From: Linepithema humile
Taxonomy: Eukaryota; Arthropoda; Insecta; Hymenoptera; Formicidae
Assembly (NCBI RefSeq): GCF_040581485.1
Contig: NC_090129.1
Coordinates: 4,202,501-4,266,500 of the forward strand
DNA length: 64,000 nt
Direction of reading: 5' to 3'
Shown here: positions 13,181 through 28,600 of the stretch, one piece after another
How positions within the stretch are numbered: position 1 is the first letter of the stretch
Layout: each line of letters begins with the position of its first letter
The notes under the pieces: model-generated
Seen by the model: only the letters and a program-made list of their open reading frames with translations
What the model was told of the DNA's origin: nothing
Database searches by the model: none
Translations under genes and position numbers: made by a program

Positions 13181-16100
13181 GTAAATACAAAAAGATTATG
13201 TTATTTTTATCATTCATACAATATTGCACTTTATATGCTCTAACAAAATTAAAAAAAAAAACTTGCATGAATAATATTGGTGTGTCGTTCTATGCTGTCT
13301 TATTATAAATAGATCAACGTTATTTCAATTTATTCACATAAGCACTGCTATATATTATACATCAGCGCTTGCATCCTAGCTTTTCTTCCACGCTAAAATA
13401 TTTACCGAGTAATTTTGCGTTACTTGAGCCTGCTACGAAGATTACATTTATTATCAACGTAAGAGGAGGATTGAATAATCAAGATATTCATCGAGCGGAA
13501 GATTATTAATTTAAACAGAATAAGTCGCTTAACTTCGCCGATTATCAGTCGATCTTTTCATATGGTCAAGCGTATAAAATGCAACGGAGAAAAAACAGCT
13601 ACGTTGAGGAGAAAATTCATAAGAAATTAAATGCTTTCGCAGAAAAGTTCAAGTATGTGTTTTGACAACCAGCCAAAGAAATACACGAATGAAATCCAAC
13701 GATCTCAAACGCATCACAACTGAAGCTGCAGAATAACCAAAAGAACAAAAGCAGTCAATGACACGACGAGCGAATATTTGTCTATTTAAAAGATGAAAAA
13801 AGGTGTACTATGGCAAATTGATTCACAGAAGAGAAACTAAAATTGGAATAAATTTAAAAAAATATGTCAAAACTTAAAAATGCATATTTAAATTTGCAAA
13901 AATCTTATTTGAGAAAATAATCTGTCAAACGTCGTACTAAAGACGTATGAAAATTCAGAGAAATTCAATTTTCGATAGTAAACTTTTTATTGATAAGACA
14001 ATTATATCGATCACAAGTGTCAGATAAAAAAAAATCAGTGTAATATCTGAGTAAAAGTGCAAAGTTAGCGATTTAAGCACAATTACTTCGGGCGCAATCA
14101 CCAATAATTGCACAACAAAATTCTTCGATGAGCTTTCATGAAGAGTAGCAATATAATGGAGAGCAGTGGTGGAAGTGACACTTTAAAAGCGACAAGGAAA
14201 GGGGTTTCTATCGGCCTCCAGCAGCTACGATGGTTGTAGGCCGGCGGAAACTACTTGCTCTTGTCGCTAACGATCATCATTGGGGAACGGAATAGCCCTG
14301 TCTTCTTCACTTTTACAGCGTCACATTATTCGGTGAGAGCACATCGAGCTCCCGCAATGAAAATCGCTGCTTCTAAGAGTAGCCCATGAAACTTAACTTG
14401 CGCAACGGGTTCACGGAGTCGCCGATCGTTAAAACCAAGCACGCGTTTGGCGTCGCCAAAATTGTAATTAGACTTCTATCCGGTTCCAGCCACGTGAGAG
14501 TATCGTAAAGATACAGTGTAAAGCATTAAAAAAAAAAAAAATAAATAAATGTTTATCAGGTTTGTTAAAATAAGTGATTAATATTTACATCTACAATGCA
14601 TATCTCTACATGCATTATCATGTATAATATAATAAATTCTCGGTGAAATTGTACACAATTATGCACCCCATTAATAAAAGTAGATAAGAAGCTTACGAAA
14701 TAATTATTCGCGTCTCGACCCATTTGCATTTTATTAAAATAATTGTTAATTATATTCAAATGAATTCAACATCGATTAATATTATGAGAGCAAAATAAGC
14801 GACACATTTTGTCTTCTAAACTATTGAAAGTGCAGTGTAAATGCACCTCATTATCACTATTCCCCCTTCCCCCCTCTCTCTATCTAGAAGATAATCTGCC
14901 AACTGAACGTATACGACGCGGAATGTCGCGGCTCGCAGGTGGAATTTCAAATCGGCATCGACGCGGCGCAAGGATATACGCCAAGCCGATGTGCATCGCT
15001 CTGTTATCCCGTTATGTTACTGGTCGCACCCTCATCGGCACGTACGCTCTGTGGCGTACATCTCCATGTTAAAGGGGGAGGAAGGGTAATGAGGTTGAAC
15101 AACAGACACTGTGAAAGTCGCTTCATTCGTCCGGCATCACGTCCGCCGCGAATAGTCTCAAGCTTTAAACTTCGAAAAACAAAATGTTACGTCTCTGTTG
15201 CCGTATTTTTTGCCGATTACTACCTATAGATAATACCAAAAGAATAAACAAATATACTTTCCACAGGAACAGTAATAAATTAATATGTAAAAGAAATTTA
15301 TATAGGTACAAAACTTTTTTTATTAAAAAATTTTTATTAAAAAATTTTTAATTTTAAAGTTTTTCTGGTTAAGACACAATATTGTCCTCTGTAAGGTTTA
15401 TCAATAGCTTACTCTACCAGCAAATAAAAAATAACTTTTACATATATTATTAATCTATATTATAAATACTGGATTAAAAGATTTGTGTTATAAAGATTAT
15501 TTTGGATATTTTTGATTAAGTATATTCTAATTTTTTGTAATTTATAATAACTTGTTAATTATAAATTAATTTTATTGCACAGTCCATAAAATGCACAGAC
15601 ACTGGCAAAAAACACTGGCACAGAAAGGAAAACGAGACACTTTCCTCTCAGTTTTTCAATGTTCACTCACGTGTACAAGATATCGTCGAGTGATTTACAC
15701 TTGTGAAAAGGCACTTTATATGTTAGTACTTATCGAGACACCCAATGCTCTTGTTGATGAACAGGCGAGATTTCGAGAGCATCTCAAGAGGAAATTGTAA
15801 ATGATCGATTTTCGTTTTAAAAACAAGACTTTCGAGAACAGAGAAACAGCTCCATTACTCGGATTATCGAGAGTCTGCGTTCTTGAAATAAAATATATCT
15901 TGTCAAAAGTAATAATTGTTCCTCAGTATCTTAATAAATATCTAAGACGATGTAAAATAACACATATAAAGCAACAGCAATTGTTATCAAATTATTAGTG
16001 TAGATAGGTTCTAGAAAATTTAACGGAAAACCTTCTGAGGAATATCTTTGACTCGGCATGTTTCAGCCTCACCTCGAGTACAGGGAAAATCGCGAATCAC

Positions 16101-19100
16101 CACGTGGTAATGTTAAAGAGCGCGAACCTCAAGAACACGTGCCTTTGTCTGCGCCGGCTGCCAGAATTGCCGTCGAGAGTAATACAGAAACGCCATCGGG
16201 ATGGAGTTCGAGAAGTGGCTTCTTGAACAAACCAGAGAACCCCGCTGTACACGATACAAATTCCGTTCTCGACAAAGTTGCCCTCTTTCATAAGGTAAAA
16301 CAAGTATTCAATTGATCAGCTATATACCGATCTTAGGGCCGGTTCTTCCAACTTTTTGGTAGACTTTATCCCTCAGTTACTTAAAATAAATATTAGTAAA
16401 TATCAATAACTGTTGTTCTATCTGTTGATAAAGTGTATCAACGGGTTAAATTGTTATTATCAAGAGGTATTATTCGATTCTTTAATCACCGAGTAAGAAT
16501 TACTAATATTTATTTTAGATAACTGACAGGTCTATCAAGAAGTAACAACCAGTCCTTAATAATAAATAATTTGTAATGTCGCATCAATTGTGATTCGTTA
16601 TATTGCTTATATTCAGGTATAAATCGAAGAAAATAAATATTCGAATAAACAACACTACAATTGTTAGCTTCAAACATTTATCAAATTAACTAGATAAATA
16701 ATATTACAATATCATTAAACTTTATTGATGCAGAAATAATTTATTTCATAAGTTACGTAGTGTATCAAACTTTTATCTTTATACCGCCAGCATTATTTAT
16801 TCAAGCAATTTTCTCCGATATATATATATATATATATATGTTAAATGATTTGATGGTTTTAACGAGAAATATCTTTCTTGTAAGCATCGGCATGCTCGTG
16901 GCAGAGACGCAACTACTGGTTCTCTACATCGCACTCTGAGCGTTCACACGACCGCAATCGAGCAAACCTACATGGCGGAGGAATGCGACGAGAACGACTA
17001 TCATCTCGATTTGGACTCCTACAAGCCTGTACAACCGATCAAAATCGATCATGGAGTCGCTTTGTTTCCCGTTGCCGCGCCACACACTGGCATGGATCTT
17101 CATCTCTTACAGGTACATTGTTGTATTCTACAGCAAATTCATATTTTACACGGAAATGTAATTTTATCAACTTCACTGTTAAAACTATATATATTCACGA
17201 ATTATTTACAATATGTCTGCTTCCACTGTGTAGCTTTTATTTTATAGATAAATATTTCAATTTAATTAAAAAAAGATAAATATTTTACCCAATTAATCAT
17301 AAAATTTAAATTCTCTAAATCATTTGAGTAATCATTTGTGTCGAAATAATCAAGCAGAGAAAAATAAAAATATTCTCGTGGTTTAAACAGTTTACGACAG
17401 AGTTTTACAAATCACTGTACATACAAGGAAATGCAAATAAAATATCTATATTCAAATTACTTAGAAAAATTTAAAAAAGTTAAAAAAAATTAATTGTAGA
17501 AAGCAACATTTAGAATAAGGCTGGAACAAGAAATTCGAACGTTTTGTCCAAATTATTCGAACAGTTCAAAGCAAAATAAATGAGCGTCTAGCCATCTCGG
17601 ATATCTCGGACATAAGCAGCTTCGAACGTAAGCAGCAATTAATAATTGATCTATAATATCGACTAGTAATGTGTAAAGATTCGAATAGATTAAGATTCCA
17701 AATTTTAGAGTATATAAAAAATGATCACATTTCAAGTTAATTAAATATGGCATTCAAATCATTGACATTTTAAAAATTTCCACAATGCAATTCCCGCTTT
17801 ATGAAATCGTGCAATACTTGCGAGCATTCGCACACTATTTTGCGTCTAAATTATTCATCAAAAACACAGACGCTTTGTCTGAGATGACTGTGATAGTTTT
17901 GAAATTGTGAGACTGACGTCACACAGCCAATTGTATATATGACATCACGATACTGCACGTGAAGTGCATTGCAAATATTGAACGTGCAGGATTTGTCGCA
18001 CAATGCGAAGCGATGCCAGGTTCGCTTTTGATCCTGACGCGCCGTTACGGTTGCAGTAGAATTGGATAACATTGAGGTGGTTTTCCCCTGCGATCTATAT
18101 CGCAATGTTTAACAATATGTTATTTGACGCGTCATTAGCAAATTACGCATTACGCAAAAATTATTGGACGATAAGCCCAGTGTCTAAATTGGCAGCCCAC
18201 ATTACAATGATATTATTATAAATCAAAACACATCACGCATATTATATTATAAACCATAACACGTAAAAGCATACTGTTTGCAAGTAGGACAAAACATAGA
18301 GATATTTGGTACTGCAGTATCAAATATCCTTCCAAGTATAGATTTTTTGATAAATTTCAATCACACCTTTTATCGTAACATTTTCTATTTGAATATAAAA
18401 CATAATAAATGAAAAGAATATTTATTACATTCGAAAGTTTTATTAAACTCTCAATGTTGAGCCATTAATAAAATTTTGTTATCTATTCCAAACATTTTTA
18501 TAAAAGTTGAAGAAGCTAAACTTAATAAATATTTTTAAAATTTATTTGAGAAAAAAAATTTAATGTTACTTAAAAAGAAACAAAGGAAATATAATCTTTT
18601 ATGCAATGTTTTTTAAACGATCACTTATCAAAGAAATAATGCAAAACGATATACATATAACGTCTAATAAAGTATGTACATTGTAATTATTAAATATTTA
18701 CATTGCAATTATAAATTACTTGAAATAAATAATACATTTACAACTATAAAATTATATCAACGTATAGATTATATTTAATATATATAATTAATATGTCATT
18801 AATATTAATTTACTGATCGATGCAGAAAATTGAGATTTATATAACAGAAACATACAATATCAAATATAATTTAAATTTTTTTTTCATAATACTATCACAT
18901 CTAACTGCGTCGAACGCTAGAAAGAAATTCCTATTTTGCTAAGAAATTCGAAAACTGCCTTTGAAATTTAAACACCTACGCACGTATACCTTTTTTCTTT
19001 GATATTATAGCCAAAGAGAGATAGAAAATCCTTAGATCGTAGTTTTCCGTCCAAGTTATGTGAGTCACAAAAGAAAGTATCGGAAGAATATTCGCGTCTC

Positions 19101-22100
19101 ATATTATATTGGCTACCTTAGCAAATCTCCTCTTGCCACAGCGCATAATCGAAATAAAGAAAGTAAATAATTTATATTTGTACAATCTGTGTATTGAGAA
19201 GAGTGTACAGATTTTCATTAAAAAATGCCGATATTTGAGAAACTAACATCATCATACAAATATATTACCACTGGACGATTTCGAGATATTAATGTTGCGA
19301 TGACGCTTCTTCCATGGCGTTGCGTCATTGAGATAAAAGATACTGTCAGCACGTAGTTTGCCGCACATCAAAAGAATTTCAAAGGGGCTAGCCTTATACC
19401 CTATCCCTGACAAACCTCGTGGAAATTAGAGAGGAAACAGAAAAATGCGCGAAAGGATGAGACAGGGAGGGAGAGAAAACTCTCTGCGGCAAACGAATCA
19501 AAGGACTGATGAAAAAAATGTTGTAACGCAGCACGCAAAACCAGGTCATCCTTTTGAATCGAGTCACCAATTGTCAGCGTTAATTGAGTGGCAAGAGAAA
19601 AAAATGGAACACGTTGTATTTGTGGAGAAAATAATTCATACAAATAAATTTGTTATCCATCACGAAATTCATCGCAACACCGATGCATTATGAAATTCTC
19701 TGTATTGCTACGCAGAGTTCTTGCAAGATATATAACGTGTGGATCCACATAGGATCCATGTCGTAAGTGAGGATATTTCGGCAGAAGTTACACAAAGTTT
19801 CTCGATTCAATCTCTTCACGGATAACCTCATAGAGAGAATTAGTTTAACAATAACATAAATAGATATATGTATGTACATGAAATATCAAATCATCCGCAA
19901 ACAATTACAATTACTTTTATTTATGAATTCTTTGACTAAAATCAATCTCGATCATATTTTTAACAAACATCTAGCTTCTGAAATATTTTTTTTATTTCTA
20001 ATATAGAATATTTTAACAACTAAATCTCACATTATATTAGTAAGATAAAAAGTTAATAAAATCCACTTGGGTTTAACTTTGAATAAAACTTTGCTGTAAT
20101 TATGTATTTGGGAATTTTTAATTTATTCATATACTTCTTAACTTATGTTAATGAAAAATCAGCTTCAAATTGCGTCCAGTATACATAATCAAAGAGAATA
20201 GCCAAATATCTTTAAAATGTTCTATATTCGAAAAGCGATCTCGTCGTTTCAAAAGCGTCATAAAAATTGGATGACAAATGTCAAACTTTAAAACGTGAAG
20301 TTTACGCTTGAGTTAGCGCCTTTTTAACAAGCCATCATAAAAATTGCAACTCTCTGACGTTTAAACAAGGATGATACTTTTTAATGGAACAGCATCTCTG
20401 CCGTAAACACGAGAAATCTAAAGGATAATTCGATGTAGCGACAAAAACAGAAATGAATAAAAATCCAACCGATATAAATTAATATAAAAAATTAAATTAA
20501 ATAATTAAATTCGTCATTGATAGTGACAAAAACTGAAACTCATTAACAATGATATAATTTTGTTCAATTTTGACATGCACAAACAAATTTCTCGTTATTC
20601 ATCTTATTATATTCCTTATTCATGATAATAAAAAATGTAATGGACTTGAAATATATTATCATGCGTTTATAACAAAAAGTTAAACTAAAGATTCAATATT
20701 AATATTAGTATCGATATATTAGTAATATATAATGTATAATTCCTTCCTGTAATAACTTAAATGCAAACCTACATATGCTATTTCACGGGATGTTATAAAT
20801 TTAATTATCTTCAATTAATCACCGATAAATAACTTGATTCAAATAAATGAATTTATATCTACATATATTACGAGTGTACGTGCAGTAAGTATTTAGTACA
20901 TGTATGTTGTACTAAAAAACAACCAAATAAACGGCATAATAAGTACATTATGAGCTCCATTAATGTTATAAATGTATTCACGACATTTAATACTTTGTCA
21001 CAAGCTTGGTGCGACGCAGTCGCGAAAATGACCTCGTTCTAGCGAGTGCCTTGCACGCTGAAATTAATATATTTATATTTACGCAGCAGACGCCCGTTTT
21101 CTGTTTTTAAAAATAACGACATTATAAAAGTAATTCATTTGCTGCTACATAAAAATTGGTAGACAAACGCTTTAGACAAAATCAAATGTGGGCTTTATAC
21201 TTTGTGTTTACATAATATTTTTATCGATGAGATGAAAGTATAACAATGTTCAAAAGCTTTTATGTATAAATTATGTTGTTTGTTTGCAAATACTAATTGC
21301 TAAATAAAGAGCAATGATTAAAAGAACAATTAATTCCAATGTCAAGACATCAATGGTAAAAATTCAATTAACTATGCAATATTAAAAATAAAAGCTTTCC
21401 CTCCCCAGCAGTTTTTTACAAAACTTTAACATGACATGTCATTTATTAACATGTTTAATACTAAAAAATTGAAAAAAAATAATAATCTTCCTCGTAAAAT
21501 GCTAAGGAAAAAAAAAACAAATAAAAAATATTTATGGCAGCGATACGCAGACATATTGTGAAATTGTGTGAATTACGTAGCCAAAGTAATGTAATACATA
21601 AAATATTCAACGGTGAAATATCTTTATCGAACGCATAAGACATACGATACGGTGTGTTATTCATCTACATATATTTTCTAAATAATTTATGTCTCAGGTG
21701 CTCCATCATGGCACGACTTTGGTGCATTGGGATTGCGAGGGCGGTACATCGAGAACGGCATTGGTATTCGCGCGCGTCGATCGCGCCTGTAGCACTTTCG
21801 TTTGGGAAAAGCCACCTTGGAGTCCCCTTAAAACGGCGCAAGTCGGCGGTACCGCTCTCACAGAATTTTCGCTGACCGCGAATCCAGAGGACACGGTGCC
21901 AGCGGGCCTAGTCAGTAGGTACACGCAGCCGCAGGCTGACTGCGCTTTCGTCACTTTGGAAGAAGGATATCTGGACCTAGGATCGGTGAAGGAAATAATG
22001 ATTGGCTGCTGCGACCGCGACCGAGAGGCTGATCTCAGAAGCATCTGCAAGAGATACGGCCTACCCGGCTCCGACTCCTGTATCGGCCTCATGTACGGAT

Positions 22101-25100
22101 CCAACCTTCCGGACAATCGACTGATTTTCCTACTTTGCCCTCCCGCCCTTAGCAAGTATGTATAAAAAACTTTACTGAACAATAGAACACAATATTCGAA
22201 ATAACGAGAAATACTCCGAATAATTATTGTATAATCGATGAATATATTATTCTAATGAATCGCTTCTTGCGCCTTTAATTAAAAATATGATGAATAATTA
22301 GAAATATGCCTCCGCTTTATAAAACGGATTTTTCTAGGTGGTAAAAATTTCTTAACATATTAGAATTAAAGATTACTTCGCGAATATTTTTTTGGTTTAA
22401 ATTTAATTGTTTTTTGTATGTTACAAGCTCCGAGTTTGCCGCGCAAGTTAATTAATGTATCATTAATATAATTCTTTCTTCCCTATAGAACTTCCCACAT
22501 TGAATGCATTAATAATATATTATTAATGACGTATTATTGAAAAGTAATACATTAATAATAGCAAATATATATACATACATTTCGAGCAATTCTCTCTAAT
22601 AATTCACAAATTATGGATAAATATATATTCTTATTATATATTGTTAGATTATATAAATTATGGGTATGTTGCTTGGCTTTCAGAATATGGTATATGGGAT
22701 TGTGCTGGATATTGCGAGGCCTCAAACGACAGCAACAATTAACGGATCGCAGATCGCGCTGGTTGAAAGAAAAGTATCTTCACTTGTACTTTTCTTATTT
22801 GGAACAGCCTATGGAAGGCATGGAACAACCGACGACAGCCGATGCTATACGCGTTTTCGGCGGTCGGGATTGGTCCATGACAGAAAGTGTTGGCACATTG
22901 TCTCCAACAAGCAGCAGTACTCTACGTAGACGAAACGTTAAAGGCAAAAAGACAAAATCAATTGGCAACATTCACGCTTTAACAAAGGTTAGCATTTCTT
23001 CTGCTAAATGTAGCGCAGTGATTTCTGCAAAAGCAGTACTTAATTTTCGCGTGAACGTGTTTACTAAATCGAATTATCGTGGGTTAATATAGGATTTGAG
23101 TCTAAAACAATACGATTCTTCGTCCTCGGATGGAGGTCTATCCACTACACCTCTTCGTCATATTACGGGCAGCAGGGAATCCTTAACGAGGATCTTACCA
23201 GCGTCACCAAGAGCAAGTCGAGACCGAATTCCGCCACGTAGCCCGCCCGGTGCCGCTGACCGTATCGTCAGTTCCAATTTGCCTTACTCCACTTTTCAAA
23301 GGTACATCATTCCACACATATTTCCTAGCATGACAGATTTTCTTGTAACTTCCAATATAAGGATTATATAAATCAGAAATACGTCTTAAATCAAACTTTG
23401 CGAACAAATTGAGATTGAAAATGTCGAGATAAAAAATTACGCAACTGACGCGCAAATATTATTTCAATGTAAATTAATATTTTGCATCTAATTATTTGTA
23501 TTATGATTGGCAAGTTTTCTTGTACACCTCGCAATAACGCGCGCGTAGTTTGTTGTGTGTTGCCAGAGAAAAGGACAAGAATGGATCCGGGGGTATACCT
23601 GGGGGCTCAGAATCACCTTGGCAAGTGAAAGCACGTACTACTTCAATTATGTACGAAACGCAATTAAACTTCGTGGAGTTCGTTGCGCTTTTCCGATCAT
23701 TCAGCTTACGAGCCAGGAAAGATTTGCGGGATTTGTTTGGCCAATTAGCGATCACGTGTCGTAGTCAGAGTGACGGGTCATTAAGGGATTTTAACATTCG
23801 TCCTGCGGTGCTTAGGCAGACCAGCGACGCCACCCCACAAAGAATCGGTAAGACAATAGAGATTCAATTGATATAACAATGTAATTCCAATAAATATAAA
23901 TTTGCATATGGATATACGAAGACCTCTAGTAATAAATTTCTCGTGAAAACGGAAACGCGCTGTGATCATAATATATGTATGTAAATATTGATTTATTAAA
24001 CAACAGTTCTGAATAAACTAAATGTAAAATTTTATATTGTCGGTTTATGTATATAATAGACTTTTTATACATATTGAAAGATAACTGATTTTTGTACAAT
24101 ACCGTCCGAATGATACACGACATTTTTACATTTTTTATTTACAATACCAAAATTTACTATATAATATAATACTATATCCAATCTACATATTTAAAAAAAC
24201 CACTTTAAAATATTATCTAAAATAATAAATCAACATTTTTAAATATGTCAGGTTTGCTGACGAGAAACAACTCCATCGACTGTCACGAGTATAAAACGAG
24301 CAGTAATTTGCAAAAGAAGCAGATCTTTGACGCCGTCGCAGCGGCAAGTATCGTCCATAATTGCTCCGGCGTGGACACATCGAAATCTCAAGTGATCACT
24401 CTAGCAACATTCACGAAATTCTTGGAGTCTCGACAGCAAGAAAAAATGAGCGACGAGGAAATTAAGACACTGATTAAGGTAAATGTTTACAAAGTCAGAA
24501 GACGTGAAAAAATATTTGATCAACTACCTCATTTCTCTGAACGTTTTCCAGCAGATACGATATTAATATCCTAACGTATACAGTTAGTATGTTTGTATTT
24601 GATTTCACGAATAAACTGTTTTCACTAAAGACGATAAATGATCTTTCCTTTCATTCCGTTATAATGAACTTACTAGTTCCGAAACACTCGTAATTTCAAT
24701 TTACTTTGGCTGAAAATAGAGGAGCCAACTTCCTCGCTCATGCAATACGCCGCCGCATTGCAATAGGCGACCATATGCGACGTAATACAATCAAGCGTGT
24801 CTGTTTACTCTCATTTCAGAGGCACGAACCGGACCCAGCACTTCGCACACAGTGGTGTTTGTCTTTCGAGGGTTTTGCGCGGTATATGATGGACAAGGAC
24901 AATTATGCCTTCCCAAACGAGTATGCAACACCATCTGAAACCGAGATGCAGCAGCCCCTATCACAATATTACATCGCTAGTTCCCACAACACTTATTTGA
25001 CCGGGCATCAGCTCAAAGGGGAGTCCTCCGTGCAACTGTATTCACAGGTGTGCACTACTTTTAAATATTATATAATTTCGTATCAACTTTATATAATATA

Positions 25101-25643
25101 TTATATAAAATTACATATAAATATCGTGTAAATATAAAGCTTATAAGCAAAAAGAGCACTAATTTTGCTAATTTTGCTATGATTCTATATTATTCAATAT
25201 TATTTATTTATATGTAATAAAAAAACTGAAAAAATTGTATTAATTTAACAAATATATTCTTTGTATTAGATAAAACTTGAATTGATCGATTAATTTATTG
25301 ATTTTAAAAATAAGTAATCTAAATTTTCATTCAAATCATAATTAGCAAAAATAAACTTAATAACTGTTAATAATAAAATTTTATTTAGGTACTCCTAACC
25401 GGATGCCGCTGTGTAGAGCTCGATTGTTGGGACGGCGATGATGGATCCCCATTAATTTACCACGGCCATACGTTTACTACTAAAATACCGTTTCGATCAG
25501 TCGTAGAAGCGATTGATCGAAGCGCTTTTGTTAGTTCTCCGTATCCTGTGATTCTTTCCATCGAGAATCATTGTTCGCAAACTCAGCAAGCTCGCATGGC
25601 TCAAATATTTCAGGTATGTGATTAATTGTTAATAGCTTATCTT

Positions 25644-25686
<43 letters not shown>

Positions 25687-28600
25687 AAAAAAATATATAT
25701 AGCATGACAATTTAATGTATTACAATTAAGAAATATGTCATTTCAGTCTGTTTTTGGCGAAAAATTGGTGACTAAATTTCTCTACGAGTCCGATTTCGGT
25801 GACGATCCACAATTGCCTTCGCCATCGCAGCTTCGTTACCGAATCTTGATAAAAAATAAGAAACTAGTGGTTGATCCTACTGGTCCCTTGTCACACACGC
25901 CCCTTAGTCATCGCGGAAAGATGCTCATGTCGGATCGCGCATCATCTATGAAACAAATGCGGACAGACGTGAGCAGCACGTCGGTTGTCGAATACTTTAG
26001 CGAGGATGAAGACGACGAAGAGGACGATGATGAGGATGATAATATCGATGGTAAAAACAATTAACAATATATACTACATTTAACATTTAAATGTGTTTCG
26101 TGAAAATTTAGTAAACGATACCGCGGTATCGAATAAATCTATAATTACCGAAGAGATATCGAATTCTTAATTTCTCCTAAGCCCAGATTTGACTAAATAC
26201 GCTACAACATCGTTACTGTATCTCATTTAACTGTTCCTTTCTAGTTCATGCCTAAATTTATTTGCCAATTACGTTTAAAAAGTATACTAATTACCACAAT
26301 TAAAAATTTTGCCAAGTGAATATATTGTACTAACTCAAGCTGCAATTTACAGATAACTCGATTTCAAGCTACGAGAGATATTTGGGAGGCAACCAAGCGC
26401 CACATAGTCGTTTAAAATCAGATCCAGCAGTGGACGACAAATCGCAAAAGCAGAGCAGTCAAATAGCCAAGGAGCTATCAGATTTGGTCATTTATCTACA
26501 AGCAATTAAATTTCGCGGATTGAACACCGCACCCGGCACAGCAGTACCGGGAAAAATACGTCATCAATCGCATACGGGACCGGTTCAAAGGCACAGTATC
26601 GCCGGCATAGGACCTAGTAGCATAGCTTCCTCTTCAGGATCACCGCAATCGCTTTCAACATCCGCCTCAATCGCAAGCGGCGGTAGCAATATCGAAAATA
26701 TCTTCAGGTTAGTTTTTTTGCGTAAATAAAATCCGCTATAATGTATTTTGGAAGAAGTGCAGCGTGATTTTGTGCGTGTCAAGAATATTACTTTCATATT
26801 TTTCACAATCTTTGTATATATAATATTATTTTTATAATACACGGACTTTATTCTGCTTATTTTTAGCATTATCAATCCTTTTCATTTTTGCCGTATATTT
26901 TTTATATCATAGATATACTTTTTTAGTTTTCAATTCAAATAAATGCCTTGCAATGCAAAGTATTTTGCATTTGTTTTATAAATGATATTTTGGTAGCGTT
27001 GTTCAATAAATACCAATTTTGCGGATTTAAAAGATGTAAAGTAATATGTTATTGTGTGTTATCAGATCCACTCGCGGAGTACCAGCGTGCTTCCAATGTT
27101 CGTCTCTGAACGAGAGCGCGGCGAAAAAGATTTGTAGAAAACAGCCGTTAGGCGTAGTTGCTCACGCGGAGACTCAGCTCATTCGAACGTATCCGGCAGG
27201 CATGCGAATTGATTCTACAAATTTCAATCCTGTAATATTTTGGGCTTTTGGAATTCAAATGGTTGCGTTAAACTACCAAACCGATGACGCGGGATTGAAT
27301 CTAAACGCAGCTATGTTCGAGCAAAGTGGTCAGTGTGGATACGTTCGAAAACCTTCGGTGATGTGGGACAAGGGACACATGATGTACAGGTGAGTTCATT
27401 GAATTCAATCGTATTTTTTTATGATAAAAATAAATTTCAAATAAAAATGTCGCAAATATCTTGACAGGCGGTTCAATCCTTGGGACAAAGAATTCGACGG
27501 GCTGCACTCCGCACACTTGAGTCTGTCAATAGTTTCGGGGCAATACGTCTCGCTTACGAATTTCGTCACCAGTACGTACGTCGAGGTCGAGTTGGTCGGC
27601 ATACCGATCGACTGCGCGAAGCATAAAACTAAGGTGATCCAGAACAACGCGTTGAATCCCATCTGGAACGAGAAGTTCTGTTTCCAAGTGATGTTCAAGG
27701 ATCTCGCTTTTTTGCGTTTTGGCGTCGTCGAGGCGAGCTCTCACCATTTAATCGCGCAACGCGTGATACCGCTCAAATGTCTACGACCCGGCTACCGACA
27801 CGTACGATTACGATCCTGCAAGAACAAGCCGTTGGCCTTGTCCACGCTTTTTATCTATTCGCGACTGGAGGAGGAGAGCTTGGATTACAACACCTGTTGC
27901 CGCGATCACAAGGAGTCGTCTAAACGTCTCTCGTCGGGCAAGGAGCCTGAGAAATTGAGCACCGTCGATCCCGGACTGGGCGGCGTCACCCTGAAGAGGC
28001 GAATGTTCTTCCTGATGGTTTATCATGTGATACCGGACGAGCCGTACACCATTTTAAAGGTCACGCAGGAGAGCACTACGCAAGAGGTGATGCTGCAGGC
28101 ACTGCAGAAGGCCGGGGTATCGCCCGAACACGTAGACGAGTACATCTTGGTGGAGGAGGTATCCCGCGGATGGGAGAAAAGAGATAGAGAGGAACTGCCG
28201 ACTCAACGCGTACTAGATCCTACAGAACATCCTCTTCAAGCGCAGGCACTCTGGAAGGGCCAAGGTCGCTTCCTTCTGAAGCGAGTGGGCGACGATCCGA
28301 GCAGCAGAGCGTGGCTCGCCTCTATCAGGAGCACAGCCGGTCACTCGAAACTCAACGATTCTAACACAAGGGATCAATCTACTCACATATGGGACGAGGC
28401 GGATACGTTTCTGGTCTGCATCTACAACGTCTCACCGGAAATACCTTACGCGATTCTACGTGTGCCGGTAAGCAGCTCGGCGCAGGACGTGCTAGCGCAA
28501 GCTCTGATAAAAGCCAGAAGAATGGAGGATCCATCCAAGTTTGCCCTCGTCGAGGAATTGGAATGGGGAGGCGCGGGTGCGGTTGGAAGCGGAAATCGTC

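Noticed and set aside
21706..22182. 158-codon minus-strand frame
   Set aside because: Exact antisense of the PLC epsilon PH exon, which has clear family motifs and matching splice phases.
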